From an uncultured Negativicutes bacterium (GTDB taxonomy: Bacteria; Bacillota; Negativicutes; Acidaminococcales; Acidaminococcaceae), in NCBI GenBank assembly GCA_937926555.1, contig CALAZX010000116.1, forward strand, positions 1-28,853: a stretch of 28,853 nucleotides of DNA, read 5' to 3'. Each line of letters starts with the position of its first letter. The first letter of the stretch is position 1. Made by a program: the position numbers and the translations under genes. Below are positions 7,582 through 15,564 of the stretch, piece by piece. The notes below the pieces were generated by a model that saw only the letters and a program-made list of their open reading frames with translations, searched no databases and was not told the origin of the DNA.

Positions 7582-8436
7582 TTATTTTTTTAACTGTATC
7601 ACTACTTTGCGGAAAGGATCGCTGCCTTCGCTGAGAGTGGTGATCTGGGAATCGTTTTGCAAAGCGGTATGGATTATTTTTCTTTCATGAGGATTCATGG
7701 GTTCCAGAACCACCCGCTCGCCGTTTCTCTTCACTTTCTCCGCCAGGCGTTTTGCCAGACGGGTCAGGGTCACGGCGCGACGTTCCCTGTAATTCTCCAC
7801 ATCGATGACGATGCGGGTATGGGTTTCAGACTCCTTGTTGGCGCTGAGGTTGGTCAGGTACTGGAGCGCGTCCAGGGTCTGGCCGTGTTTGCCGATGAGG
7901 ATGCCCATGTTCTCGCCGTGGAGCTTCAGCACCACGCATTCGTCCTCTTTGTTGACGAATTTCTCCATGACAACTTTCATTTTCATGGCTTCGAACACTT
8001 TCGCCAGGAAGGCTTTGGCAGTCTTCACGGCCTCCTCGTCCACCACAAACTCCGCCGGAGCGGCTTTGGGCTCGGCTTTGGGGGCAGGAGCCTCCTCTTC
8101 CTTCGCCGGGGCGGTGGCCTCATGGATCTTGGCCTTCACAGCCTCGTTGAACTCCTTGCCGGTCTCTTTCACTTCCTCAACCTTGCTGCGGATCATGCCG
8201 CTGGTGCTGTCCAGGGCTTCCTGCAGTTTCTCCTCCGCTTCCGCGGTGGCGGCTTTCAGATCCTCCAGTTTGGGGGTGACCAGGACTTTGGCGTCCCGGC
8301 TGAACAGGCCGAACAGGCCGTTCTTGGGCTCGCTCAGCACTTTCACCTCAACCTGTTCTCTGGTAAGTTTCAGCTCGTCAAGGGCTTTCTTTACGGCGTC
8401 ATCAACAGTCTTTCCAACTTTTTCCAAAGAGATCAT
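7582..8436 (-). CDS. jag: RNA-binding protein Jag/KhpB
   Basis: This is a Jag (KhpB, EloR) protein, an RNA-binding factor linked to cell elongation and division in Gram-positive bacteria. It has an N-terminal Jag domain (about 1-52, with PKNGLFGLF), an Ala/Glu/Pro-rich linker (about 55-135), a KH domain with the GxxG loop IGKHG (181-185), and an R3H domain with R252 and H256. I place the start at ATG 8436 (MISLEKV, 284 residues). A longer reading beginning with TTG at 8454 would put the ribosome site, AGGAG, inside the coding region. It follows yidC by 33 bases, as in many Bacillota. Confidence 0.93.
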   Translation of the reverse strand: MISLEKVGKTVDDAVKKALDELKLTREQVEVKVLSEPKNGLFGLFSRDAKVLVTPKLEDLKAATAEAEEKLQEALDSTSGMIRSKVEEVKETGKEFNEAVKAKIHEATAPAKEEEAPAPKAEPKAAPAEFVVDEEAVKTAKAFLAKVFEAMKMKVVMEKFVNKEDECVVLKLHGENMGILIGKHGQTLDALQYLTNLSANKESETHTRIVIDVENYRERRAVTLTRLAKRLAEKVKRNGERVVLEPMNPHERKIIHTALQNDSQITTLSEGSDPFRKVVIQLKK

Positions 8437-8469
8437 AATATTCGCTCCTAACAAATCAACACGTACTTA

Positions 8470-9132
8470 TCAATGTTTCGGCTGTAAACGATTCATATAA
8501 GCCTGCTGTCCAATTTGCATGAGGTTCATGACAATCCAGTAGATAACCAGTCCCGCGGGGAACTGTAAGCTGATATAGCCGATGAACAGGGGCATGAAGT
8601 AAAGCATCATCTGTCCCTGCATCATGCCCATGATGCCGCTGCTCTTCTCGCCGGGTTTCTTGGCCGGCATGGTCTGTTTCGTCTGGATGAACGTGGTCAG
8701 AGCGGACAGGATGGGAAGGATATACATGGGGTCGGGCATGGCGATGTTCTGCATCCACAGGAAGTTCGCCGGTCCCTCATAATGGAAATCCCGGATGCCG
8801 TAGTAGATGCCGAACAGAATGGGCATCTGCACCAGCAGCGGCAGGCAGCCTGCCAGGGGATTCACGTGGTTCTCTTTATACAGATTCGCCAGTTCCTGGT
8901 TCATTCTGTTTTTATCGTACTTGAACTTCTCCTGGATCTCCTTCATCTTCGGCTGAATGGCCATCATCGCTTTGGTGGACTCAATCTGCTTCTTGGTCAG
9001 GGGGAACAGGATCAGTTTGATAATAATCGTCATCACTACAATTGCCAGGCCGTAGTTGGCAAACCCTGCAACTTCCAGTCCATTGTAGATAATGGTAACG
9101 GCTTTCGCTACCAGTTGAGCTAAAAAATCCAA
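8470..9132 (-). CDS. yidC: Membrane protein insertase YidC (Oxa1 family, short form)
   Basis: YidC inserts and folds inner-membrane proteins, alone or with Sec. The 220-residue protein has hydrophobic segments near 25-45, 93-115, 138-155 and two more near 172-205. A charged cytoplasmic hairpin (about 46-88) follows the first of them. K39 lies in the first groove helix, where Arg is usual; a basic residue is kept. There is no lipoprotein signal or lipobox Cys, unlike SpoIIIJ of Bacillus, and no large periplasmic domain, unlike Proteobacteria. The start is TTG at 9132, after a good AAGGAGTG site. It lies between yidD and jag in the classical order. Confidence 0.94.
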   Translation of the reverse strand: MDFLAQLVAKAVTIIYNGLEVAGFANYGLAIVVMTIIIKLILFPLTKKQIESTKAMMAIQPKMKEIQEKFKYDKNRMNQELANLYKENHVNPLAGCLPLLVQMPILFGIYYGIRDFHYEGPANFLWMQNIAMPDPMYILPILSALTTFIQTKQTMPAKKPGEKSSGIMGMMQGQMMLYFMPLFIGYISLQFPAGLVIYWIVMNLMQIGQQAYMNRLQPKH

Positions 9133-9165
9133 AATATCACTCCTTCGGGAAATAGCAACAGCTCT

Positions 9166-9450
9166 CTACTTGACAGGGTCATACCCTCCGTCATGCCAGG
9201 GATGGCAACGGCATATGCGTTTCAACGCCATCCAGCTCCCCTTCACCACGCCCTTCTTCTGTATGGCCTCGATGGCATACTGGGAGCAGGTGGGATAATA
9301 CCTGCACATGGGGGGGAACAACGGAGAAATAAAAAGCTGGTAAAAACGTATACCAGCTATCAGAATGCATGAAACTAACCTGCGGCAGTAAAATAAAAGT
9401 CTCAATTTCCTCGCCTTTTCTTGCTTACGGTCTGCAGAGCAGATCCGCAC
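9166..9450 (-). CDS. yidD: Membrane protein insertion efficiency factor YidD
   Basis: This is a small membrane-associated protein that assists YidC-dependent insertion. The core is diagnostic: IRFYQLFISPL, then RYYPTCSQYAIEAI, LKRICRCHPW and the ending GGYDPVK. The start is uncertain. The longest reading (GTG at 9450, 94 residues) overlaps the rnpA end by 26 bases. A TTG at 9405, just after GGCGAGG and 20 bases past the rnpA stop, would give 79 residues, nearer the usual family length. The overlap or closeness to rnpA implies translational coupling. Confidence 0.92.
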   Translation of the reverse strand: MRICSADRKQEKARKLRLLFYCRRLVSCILIAGIRFYQLFISPLFPPMCRYYPTCSQYAIEAIQKKGVVKGSWMALKRICRCHPWHDGGYDPVK

Positions 9451-9781
9451 GTTTCGCTAAACGCAGGAAAACCCTTTCATAGGTTTTCAGGTCGGCTTGC
9501 GCCAGTTTTTTCCGGGCTACCCAGATGATCCGGATGTTCTTTTTCAGTTCGTGTTTGTGCAGCCGAAAGACTTCGCGCATCATGCGTTTCACATGATTGC
9601 GAATAACGGCGTTTCCGACTTTCTTACCTACAGCGAAACCTATTCTAGTGTTTTCATTCTCGCCGGGCATTATGTAGAAAACGGAAAGGCCGTCCACTAC
9701 AGAGTGTCCTTTTTCATACACACCCTGAAACTCTCTCTTCGCTTTGATCTTGTTCGATTTAGGAAAACCGAATTTTTTCAT
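9425..9781 (-). CDS. rnpA: Ribonuclease P protein component RnpA
   Basis: This is the protein subunit of RNase P, which helps the catalytic RNA bind pre-tRNA 5' leaders. The 118-residue protein carries the signature GNAVIRNHVKRMMRE (56-70), a near match to the family's GNAVxRNRxKRxxRE motif; one Arg is His here (residue 63). It also has the family's N-terminal aromatic/basic start. The ATG at 9781 has an AGGAG site about 12 bases upstream, a long spacing. A hairpin terminator lies between it and rpmH, so its expression probably depends on read-through. Confidence 0.96.
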   Translation of the reverse strand: MKKFGFPKSNKIKAKREFQGVYEKGHSVVDGLSVFYIMPGENENTRIGFAVGKKVGNAVIRNHVKRMMREVFRLHKHELKKNIRIIWVARKKLAQADLKTYERVFLRLAKRADLLCRP

Positions 9782-9808
9782 GTCGCATCAGTACTCCTGT
9801 CCACATGG

Positions 9809-9836
9809 AAAAAATAGGCCACTTTCGCGGCCTATT
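9809..9836 (-). terminator. Terminator/attenuator between rpmH and rnpA
   Basis: On the minus strand AATAGGCCGC pairs with GTGGCCTATT (9 Watson-Crick pairs plus one G-U) around a GAAA tetraloop, followed at once by a T-run (to 9809). No promoter is visible between it and rnpA, 28 bases on, so it is likely a partial terminator that makes more rpmH than rnpA message. Confidence 0.85.
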
Positions 9837-9841
9837 GAAAA

Positions 9842-9976
9842 TTATGCAGACAATTTCTTTCTGCCTTTTAAGCGTCTTCTTTTCAGAACCTGACGTCCGC
9901 CCAGGGAAGCCATTCTTTTTCTGAAACCATGAGTTCTTTTTCTTCTCAGATTATTCGGTTGGAATGTGCGTTTCAT
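9842..9976 (-). CDS. rpmH: 50S ribosomal protein L34
   Basis: This gene encodes a 44-residue very basic protein of the large ribosomal subunit. The translation from ATG at 9976 starts MKRTFQPNNLRRKRTHGF and ends GRKKLSA, with the full L34 signature (KRTFQP, RKRTHGFRKRM, GRxVLKRRRxKGRKxLSA). An AAGGAGGT ribosome site lies 7 bases upstream. It is first in the left-arm operon, diverging from dnaA as in most bacteria. Confidence 0.98.
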   Translation of the reverse strand: MKRTFQPNNLRRKRTHGFRKRMASLGGRQVLKRRRLKGRKKLSA

Positions 9977-10044
9977 CGTGCTTACCTCCTTACATTCACT
10001 GGTCTTATCAATCTATATGGGTAATTCAATTGATAGCTATGAGG

Positions 10045-10073
10045 ATTATACTAGAAAGCATCCTCTGTGTCAA
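10045..10073 (-). promoter_or_regulatory. Consensus promoter of rpmH operon
   Basis: On the minus strand TTGACA (10073-10068) and TATAAT (10050-10045) are both perfect matches separated by exactly 17 bases. The predicted start near 10038 gives a leader of about 62 bases before rpmH. Confidence 0.93.
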
Positions 10074-10242
10074 GGATTTAACAGAATTTTGGCCTATAAA
10101 TCATACCATTGTACCACTCTGTCCTCCCCGCCGGCTTTCTTCATTAAAGCAATAAGCGCCGGACCCATGAAAAACAACATGAAAAGAATATCACATCCGG
10201 AGCCGTTCCGCCAGTCCTTTTTCAGTCCCGGTGAACTTTTAT

Positions 10243-10262
10243 TTATCAACACCTGTGGATAA
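10243..10262. other. Pair of DnaA boxes upstream of dnaA
   Basis: A perfect inverted-orientation box TGTGGATAA (10254-10262) and a one-mismatch box TTATCAACA (10243-10251) lie two bases apart, facing each other. The rest of the 338-base rpmH-dnaA gap holds the two divergent promoters. No coding sequence in it is supported. Confidence 0.8.
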
Positions 10263-10284
10263 CTTTCCCGAAATATGGTAAAAT
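10256..10284 (+). promoter_or_regulatory. dnaA promoter overlapping a DnaA box
   Basis: TGGATA (10256-10261) and TAAAAT (10279-10284) are 17 bases apart, and a TGG just before the -10 makes it an extended -10. The -35 lies within the DnaA box at 10254-10262, so DnaA bound there would compete with RNA polymerase. This fits the known autoregulation of dnaA (inference for this genome). Confidence 0.65.
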
Positions 10285-10314
10285 TAAACGATAACACAAG
10301 AAAGGATGCAGCGT

Positions 10315-11682
10315 ATGGCCAGTTATGATTTGACGGACATCTGGAGCCGCTTTCTACAGAAACTCCAGAACTCAACCAGCGAGAAAAACATCAATATGTA
10401 CATAAAGCAGATCAAGCCCATGGAGATCCAGGGGGACACACTGATCGCCAGTGTGGGGAGCGTGACCCTGAAGACCGCCATCGAGCAGAAGTTCCTGCCC
10501 ATCATGATCGGTATCCTCACGGAGATCACCGACAACTCCGCTTTCACCATGGAGATCCAGGTGAACCAGGAGAAGAGCGACCAGCCGGAATCGCCCAAGG
10601 AGAACTACCAGACCTCCGAGCTGTTCAACGAGGAGACCCTGGCGCGTGAGCCTGCTTTCGAGAGCCATCTGAACCACCAGCAGCGTTTCGACAACTTCGT
10701 GGTGGGCAACTCCAACCGGTTCGCCACGGCGGCGGCCCAGGCGGTGGCCAAGGATCCGGGCAATGTCTACAATCCCCTGTTCATCTACGGCAACTCGGGA
10801 CTGGGCAAGACCCATCTGATGCAGGCCATCGGCAACGCGATCCTGGAGCACACCCCCCAGTCCAAAGTGAAGTATGTCACCAGTGAGAAGTTCACCAACG
10901 AGATCATCAACTCCATCCAGAACCATACCGTGAAGGATTTCCAGAACAAGTACCGGACCATCGACTGTCTCATCATCGACGACATCCAGTTCCTGGAGAA
11001 CAAGGAGCGGACCCAGGAGGAGTTCTTCCATACATTCAACACCCTGAAGGAATCCCATAAGCAGATCGTCATTTCCAGTGACCGCCATCCCCAGGAAATG
11101 GACAAACTGGAGGAGCGGCTGCGTTCCCGGTTCGTCAACGGACTGACCGTGGACATCCAGCCTCCCGATCTGGAGACCCGTATCGCCATCCTCCGCAAGA
11201 AGGCGGAGACGGAGAACGTGGTCATCCCCAACGATGTGGTGCAGTGCATCGCATCCAGCATCGACAACAATATCCGTACCATTGAAGGCGCGTTCAACCG
11301 CATCGTGGCCTATTCGGAACTGATGAATCTCCCCATCGACATGAAGCTGGCCTCCAAAGTGCTGGAGGAGTTCGGCAACATCCAGAAGCAGAATGTCACC
11401 GTGGAGAAGATCATGAACTTCATCTGCACCTACTACAATCTGAAGATGGAGGACATCGTCGGCAAGAAGCGGCCCAAGAACATCGCCACCCCGAGACAGA
11501 TCGGCATGTATCTCTGCCGCAACATGACAGACACATCCCTGCCGAAGATCGGCGACTCCTTCGGCGGCCGGGACCACACCACTGTCATCCACGCCTGCGA
11601 GAAGATCGCCAAGATGAGGCTGGAGGACGAGAACTTCGACCGGCTCCTGGAGCAGTTCGACGACCAGATACGGAACAACTGA
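10315..11682 (+). CDS. dnaA: Chromosomal replication initiator DnaA
   Basis: DnaA is an ATP-dependent initiator that binds DnaA boxes, melts the origin and recruits the helicase. The 455-residue protein has an N-terminal domain I (about 1-80), a short linker, and an AAA+ domain with Walker A GNSGLGKT (159-166) and Walker B LIIDDIQ (219-225). The DNA-binding domain IV ends with the signature GGRDHTTVIHA (about 417-427). I use ATG at 10315. The upstream in-frame ATG at 10306 directly abuts the AAAGG ribosome site, which is well spaced for 10315. It is flanked on both sides by DnaA boxes. Confidence 0.98.
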   Translation: MASYDLTDIWSRFLQKLQNSTSEKNINMYIKQIKPMEIQGDTLIASVGSVTLKTAIEQKFLPIMIGILTEITDNSAFTMEIQVNQEKSDQPESPKENYQTSELFNEETLAREPAFESHLNHQQRFDNFVVGNSNRFATAAAQAVAKDPGNVYNPLFIYGNSGLGKTHLMQAIGNAILEHTPQSKVKYVTSEKFTNEIINSIQNHTVKDFQNKYRTIDCLIIDDIQFLENKERTQEEFFHTFNTLKESHKQIVISSDRHPQEMDKLEERLRSRFVNGLTVDIQPPDLETRIAILRKKAETENVVIPNDVVQCIASSIDNNIRTIEGAFNRIVAYSELMNLPIDMKLASKVLEEFGNIQKQNVTVEKIMNFICTYYNLKMEDIVGKKRPKNIATPRQIGMYLCRNMTDTSLPKIGDSFGGRDHTTVIHACEKIAKMRLEDENFDRLLEQFDDQIRNN

Positions 11683-11701
11683 CAGGTGCTGTTCACAAAC
11701 C

Positions 11702-11920
11702 TGTGGATAACCTGCTGATAACATGTTGGCAACCGGTCCGGTCCTGTGGAAAGATTTTTCTCCTGTGTATACTGTGGATAAGTATGAACGGGTCATACAG
11801 AAACTATCCACATTGTCAACACTTTGATTTTAGCGGCCTGGAGACCATTATCCACAATTTCCACAGCACTTACGACTATGATTACGAATTTAATTAATTA
11901 ATAACAAAAATAAACATAAA
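11702..11920. other. DnaA boxes and AT-rich stretch between dnaA and dnaN (likely oriC core)
   Basis: Perfect boxes lie at 11702-11710 and 11773-11781 (TGTGGATAA) and 11848-11856 (TTATCCACA), with a one-mismatch box at 11804-11812. They are followed by a strongly AT-rich run (about 11879-11920) just before dnaN, a plausible unwinding element. The dnaA-dnaN gap is a classical Bacillota origin location. I do not see a clear DnaA-trio repeat next to the last box. Confidence 0.75.
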
Positions 11921-11937
11921 GAAGGGAATGTGTATAA

Positions 11938-13050
11938 ATGAAATTTATTTGCGAAACGTCCGATCTGAACAAAGCAGTTCAATCCGTATTGCCGGCTATT
12001 GCTACGAAAGCCAGCACCCCGATTTTTGCAGGTATGCATTTAACCGCCTCCCAGGGCAAACTGAGACTGGAAGGCATGGATATCAATCTGGCGATGAGCT
12101 GCACCATTCCGGCCGATGTTGAAGAGGAAGGCGAGATCCTCATCGGAGCAGCCTCTTTCGGCAATCTTGTGAAGAGCATGAACGGCGAGAAGGTGACCGT
12201 ATCCCGCCTGGACCAGGAGAACCGTGTACATCTCCAGTCCGGCAACGCCGACTACAAGATCCGCCTCATGAATGTGGAGGATTATCCCAAGTTCCCCGAA
12301 TTCAATCCTGACAAGACCTTCTGTCTGGAGGACGAGGAGATCCGGGAACTGATCAGAAAAACCGTCTTCGCCTGCTCCAACGATGCGGCAAGACCGCTGT
12401 TCACCGGCGTTCTCTGCGAGATTCTGAACGGCAAGGTGACTTTCGTGGGAACCAACACCCACCGTCTGGCCATCCGCTCCATGCCCATCGCCGACACCGA
12501 GGATATGGAGATCATCATCCCCTCCGGCGTACTGAAGGAGATCAACAAGAACCTGAACAGCAAAGTTCCCCAGACCGTGAAATTCTCCCTGCTGAACAAC
12601 CAGCTGATGGTGATGATCGACGAGTGGACCGTGGTATCCCGCCTGATCGAAGGCCGTTTCCCGGACTACAAACGTGTCATCCCCGCCGATTTCAAGGTGG
12701 AAGTCACCGTGGACACCAAAGGCCTGGCCGGCGCGGTAAGCCGTATGAGCCTGTGCAGCGGCAACGAGAACGACTACAGCGTGGTGAAGATCATCATCAC
12801 GGAGAACCAGATCAAAGTCATGTCCAGCAGTGAGGACGTGGGCTCCGGCGAGGAGACCATCGAATGCAAGACCAGCGGTGAGGACATCAACGTGGCCTTC
12901 AACGCCACCTACATCCTGGACATCATGCAGCATATCGGCACCGACGAGGCCGTGATCAAGCTGAACAACTCCCTCAGCCCGGTATGCATCCGGCCCACCA
13001 ACGATGAGGACTACACCTACATCGTCACCCCGGTACGCGTGATTTTCTGA
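11938..13050 (+). CDS. dnaN: DNA polymerase III beta subunit (sliding clamp)
   Basis: This is the ring-shaped processivity clamp for the replicative polymerase and a docking platform for repair factors. The 370 residues match the usual length, three repeated clamp domains. Family segments include MKFICETSDLNKA at the start, FVGTNTHRLA in the middle, EGRFPDYKRVIP near 238-249 and the C-terminal PVR near 366-368 at the clamp's partner-binding end. An AAGGGA site precedes the ATG by about 10 bases. It lies directly after the dnaA-dnaN DnaA boxes. Confidence 0.97.
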   Translation: MKFICETSDLNKAVQSVLPAIATKASTPIFAGMHLTASQGKLRLEGMDINLAMSCTIPADVEEEGEILIGAASFGNLVKSMNGEKVTVSRLDQENRVHLQSGNADYKIRLMNVEDYPKFPEFNPDKTFCLEDEEIRELIRKTVFACSNDAARPLFTGVLCEILNGKVTFVGTNTHRLAIRSMPIADTEDMEIIIPSGVLKEINKNLNSKVPQTVKFSLLNNQLMVMIDEWTVVSRLIEGRFPDYKRVIPADFKVEVTVDTKGLAGAVSRMSLCSGNENDYSVVKIIITENQIKVMSSSEDVGSGEETIECKTSGEDINVAFNATYILDIMQHIGTDEAVIKLNNSLSPVCIRPTNDEDYTYIVTPVRVIF

Positions 13051-13063
13051 TATTGACCGTGAA

Positions 13064-13096
13064 AACCCCGTTTGAATACGGGGTTCTCAGCGTTTT
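13064..13096 (+). terminator. Weak terminator-like hairpin after dnaN
   Basis: AACCCCGT (13064-13071) pairs with ACGGGGTT (13078-13085) around a 6-base loop. A T-run (13093-13096) comes only after several other bases, so termination is probably partial and the next genes may be read through from dnaN. Confidence 0.4.
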
Positions 13097-13119
13097 AAAA
13101 AAGGAACAGGTATAAAACT

Positions 13120-13350
13120 ATGGAAACAATGAAAATAGCCATCGATACGGAATATATCCCCGCCAACAACCTGCTGAAATACGCCGGCGTGGTGGATACG
13201 GGGGGACAGGCCGCCCAGCTGATCGAGGAAGGTCTGGTCTATCTGGACGGGAACCGTATCTCTGAGAAAAGAAAGAAAGTATATCCCGGAAGCCATCTTC
13301 AGGTACGGGGACAATGGGATATCGAAGTAACAGCGGAAGATGCGGATTAA
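13120..13350 (+). CDS. yaaA: S4-domain RNA-binding protein (YaaA-like)
   Basis: This is a 76-residue protein of the S4 RNA-binding family that sits between dnaN and recF across the Bacillota. The S4 fold shows in the segments NNLLKYAGVVDTGGQAAQLIEEGLVYL, DGNRI and the end of the domain LQVRG. Its cellular role is poorly defined; ribosome-related RNA binding is the usual proposal. It overlaps recF by 11 bases, so the two are coupled. A second in-frame ATG lies 9 bases downstream of the chosen start. Confidence 0.88.
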   Translation: METMKIAIDTEYIPANNLLKYAGVVDTGGQAAQLIEEGLVYLDGNRISEKRKKVYPGSHLQVRGQWDIEVTAEDAD

Positions 13351-14470
13351 CAGGCTCCAGGCCGTCAATTTCCGCAACTATCCCTCCGCTTCGCTGAACT
13401 TCCAGCAGATGGTCAATGTGTTCTACGGCAAGAACGGACAGGGCAAGACCAATCTGCTGGAAGCCGTTTTCTATGCGGCTTTCGCCATGAGCCACCGTAC
13501 CAGCAGAGAAGACGAGATGATGCGTTTCGGACAGCAGGGCATGGCGGTGCTGGCCGATTTCGAGCGGGAGGACGGTCCCCATTCCGTGCAGATCAAACGG
13601 TATGAGGACAACGGCCGGATGAAGAAAGAGATCCGGATCGACAAGAAGAGGATATCCGCGCGGGAGCACTACGGCTCCCTCAATGTGGTGATGTTCTCCC
13701 CGGAGGACCTGCAGATCGTGAAAGGGGAGCCGGCCCTGCGCCGCCGTTTCCTGGATATGGAGATATCCCAGACGGATCCCCTCTATTACGAGCTGCTGCT
13801 GAAATACAACCGCAGCCTCCGGCAGCGTAACAAGCTGCTGAAGCTGATCCGGGAGCAGCAGGCCCGGGAACAGGACCTGGCGGTATGGGACCGGGAGATC
13901 GCCCGGCTCAACGCGGCCATCCTGGTGAAACGGCTGGACAACCTGGCGAAGCTCCAGCGGATCTCCCGGGAGATCTTCCACGAGCTCTCGGAGCAGAAGG
14001 AGGAGCTGGAGCTCCAGTACGAGATGAAAGGGAACAACGGGCAGCTGCTCTACCCCACCGCGGAGGACGGACGGGACTGGGAGGCTTTCTGTCTGGAAAG
14101 CCTGGAAGCCCGCCATTTCAAGGACATCATGCAGGGTTCCACGGGGATCGGCATCCACCGGGACGACCTGCGGACATTGATCAACGGCTATGACAGCAAG
14201 GCTTTCGGATCACAGGGACAGCAGCGCTGCTGCGCCCTGGCGCTGAAACTCTCCCAGATCACCTATGTGAAGGAGGAGTCCGGGGAGTACCCGGTGCTGC
14301 TGCTGGACGATGTGATGAGCGAGCTGGACGCCCACCGGCGCAAGCAGCTGGTGGGATTCATCAACGGCAAGGTCCAGACTTTCATCACCGTCAACGACCG
14401 GGAGCTGATCCCCGCTTTCCCGGAAAACCGTTATTTCGAGATCGATGCCGGCGGCATCAAGGAGGTCTGA
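13340..14470 (+). CDS. recF: DNA replication and repair protein RecF
   Basis: RecF is an SMC-like ATPase that, with RecO and RecR, loads RecA at single-stranded gaps. The 376-residue protein has Walker A GKNGQGKT (30-37), a coiled central lobe (about 160-230), the ABC-type signature SQGQQR (291-296) and Walker B LLLDDVMSELD (320-330). The ATG lies within the 3' end of yaaA with only a weak ribosome site, consistent with coupled translation. It continues into the DUF721 gene three bases later. Confidence 0.96.
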   Translation: MRINRLQAVNFRNYPSASLNFQQMVNVFYGKNGQGKTNLLEAVFYAAFAMSHRTSREDEMMRFGQQGMAVLADFEREDGPHSVQIKRYEDNGRMKKEIRIDKKRISAREHYGSLNVVMFSPEDLQIVKGEPALRRRFLDMEISQTDPLYYELLLKYNRSLRQRNKLLKLIREQQAREQDLAVWDREIARLNAAILVKRLDNLAKLQRISREIFHELSEQKEELELQYEMKGNNGQLLYPTAEDGRDWEAFCLESLEARHFKDIMQGSTGIGIHRDDLRTLINGYDSKAFGSQGQQRCCALALKLSQITYVKEESGEYPVLLLDDVMSELDAHRRKQLVGFINGKVQTFITVNDRELIPAFPENRYFEIDAGGIKEV

Positions 14471-14473
14471 CAG

Positions 14474-15325
14474 ATGGAAGGTGTTGACCGGGCCGTCCGG
14501 CGGCTGATCGGCAAGCAGGACAACCAGAACCGCTTCGCCATCTACAAACTGAAGACAGCCTGGCCGGAGATCGTGGGGGCCACCAACGCCCAGCACTGCG
14601 GACCGGTGAAGCTGGACCGCAGGGTGCTCTACGTGGAGGTGGACTCCTCCTCCTGGTCCAGCCAGTTCGTGTTCCTGAAGCAGAACTTCATCCAGAAGAT
14701 CAACGCCTTCCTCTGCTCCGAGTATGTGAAGGACATGAAGTTCTCCCTGGGACGGGGGTTCAAGTACAGGAAATCGCACCATCCCGGCAGGAAGCTTCCC
14801 GCCAGGGCGCTGGTTCTGCCTGAGCTCAGTCCGGAGGAGCAGGAGGAGATACGGCGGAACATCTCCTCCATACGGAGCGACATCCTCCGGGAGAAGATTT
14901 TCGCCATCGAATGCAAGAAACGGGCCAGGGAGAAGCTCTATGAGGCGGGAAAAATAGCCCGCTGCAAGGTCTGCGGCGCCTATCTGGATCCCGGTGAGAA
15001 AGCCTGCGGCATCTGCGCCAGGAAGCGGCGGGAGGAGCAGGAGAAAGCTGTCTCCGTCCTGCTCAGACAAGACCCCTGGCTGTCCTGGAGCGACTTATCA
15101 AAAATGGTAAAATGTGATAAAATAATCTTTGACGCTGTGAGGAGCGACCTGTGCGCTTATTACTATGAGCGGGTCCGCCGGGGCTTCGCCGACGAGAGAG
15201 AGAAAAACACGGCGGTGCAGCTGAAGACAGGCAAACCGCTCTCGCAGACAGGACCGCAGGAGTATGAGAACGTTCTCGGATTCTTGCAGAAAAGGAAAAA
15301 AGACAATGTACGTTCATTTAGGTGA
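14474..15325 (+). CDS. DUF721/DciA-like protein with zinc ribbon (putative replicative helicase loader)
   Basis: The N-terminal 95 residues look like DUF721, the fold of DciA, an ancestral helicase-loading/activating protein in many bacteria (family knowledge). Support comes from AWPEIVG (29-35), LYVEVDSSSWSSQFVFLKQ and NFIQKINAFL. A highly charged middle follows. A four-Cys zinc-ribbon motif is next (C164, C167, C178, C181, CxxC-x10-CxxC), then a further helical C-terminal part (about 195-240) with WLSWSDLSKM. The 283 residues are much longer than simple DUF721 proteins. It has a strong AGGAGGT site and is tightly packed between recF and remB, next to dnaA and dnaN. The helicase-loader role is inference; DNA binding by the ribbon is plausible. 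Confidence 0.8.
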   Translation: MEGVDRAVRRLIGKQDNQNRFAIYKLKTAWPEIVGATNAQHCGPVKLDRRVLYVEVDSSSWSSQFVFLKQNFIQKINAFLCSEYVKDMKFSLGRGFKYRKSHHPGRKLPARALVLPELSPEEQEEIRRNISSIRSDILREKIFAIECKKRAREKLYEAGKIARCKVCGAYLDPGEKACGICARKRREEQEKAVSVLLRQDPWLSWSDLSKMVKCDKIIFDAVRSDLCAYYYERVRRGFADEREKNTAVQLKTGKPLSQTGPQEYENVLGFLQKRKKDNVRSFR

Positions 15326-15563
15326 GGGAAAAGTGGTGCCTACGAAGGACATCATCGCCATCTTCTCCCTGAAGGAGGGCGGGGAGATCCCGTCCATCGG
15401 CCGTCCCGGAGGGGAAGGGCCCTATGAAACTGTAGATCTGACCGAAGGAAAAGAATGCTGCAGCTGCGTGCTGACAGATTCTTATGTTTATTTGTCCCCT
15501 ATTTCCGCTGTGACAATCCGCAAAAGAGCAATGGATAATTTTATGTTGAATTTCGGAGGGTAA
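15306..15563 (+). CDS. remB: DUF370 / extracellular matrix regulator RemB-like protein
   Basis: This is an 85-residue protein beginning MYVHLGEGKVV, the typical start of the RemB/YaaB family found between recF and gyrB. The region KDIIAIFSL and the ending SPISAVTIRKRAM fit the family. In Bacillus, RemA/RemB proteins affect biofilm matrix genes, with RemA acting as a DNA-binding ring; the role outside Bacillus is unknown. I use ATG 15306 with an AAAGGA site; an in-frame upstream start at 15264 would lack one. It overlaps the DUF721 gene by 20 bases. Confidence 0.88.
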   Translation: MYVHLGEGKVVPTKDIIAIFSLKEGGEIPSIGRPGGEGPYETVDLTEGKECCSCVLTDSYVYLSPISAVTIRKRAMDNFMLNFGG

Positions 15564-15564
15564 G

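Noticed and set aside
8862..8877. TTCACGTG core resembling parS in yidC
   Set aside because: About 10 of 16 matches; flanks do not form the palindrome.
10169..10262. 31-codon plus-strand frame starting MKNNMKRIS
   Set aside because: Ends in the DnaA box, no ribosome site, unlikely composition.
10094..10375. Minus-strand frame in the rpmH-dnaA gap
   Set aside because: It covers the dnaA promoter and DnaA box and runs into dnaA antisense; no ribosome site or protein character.
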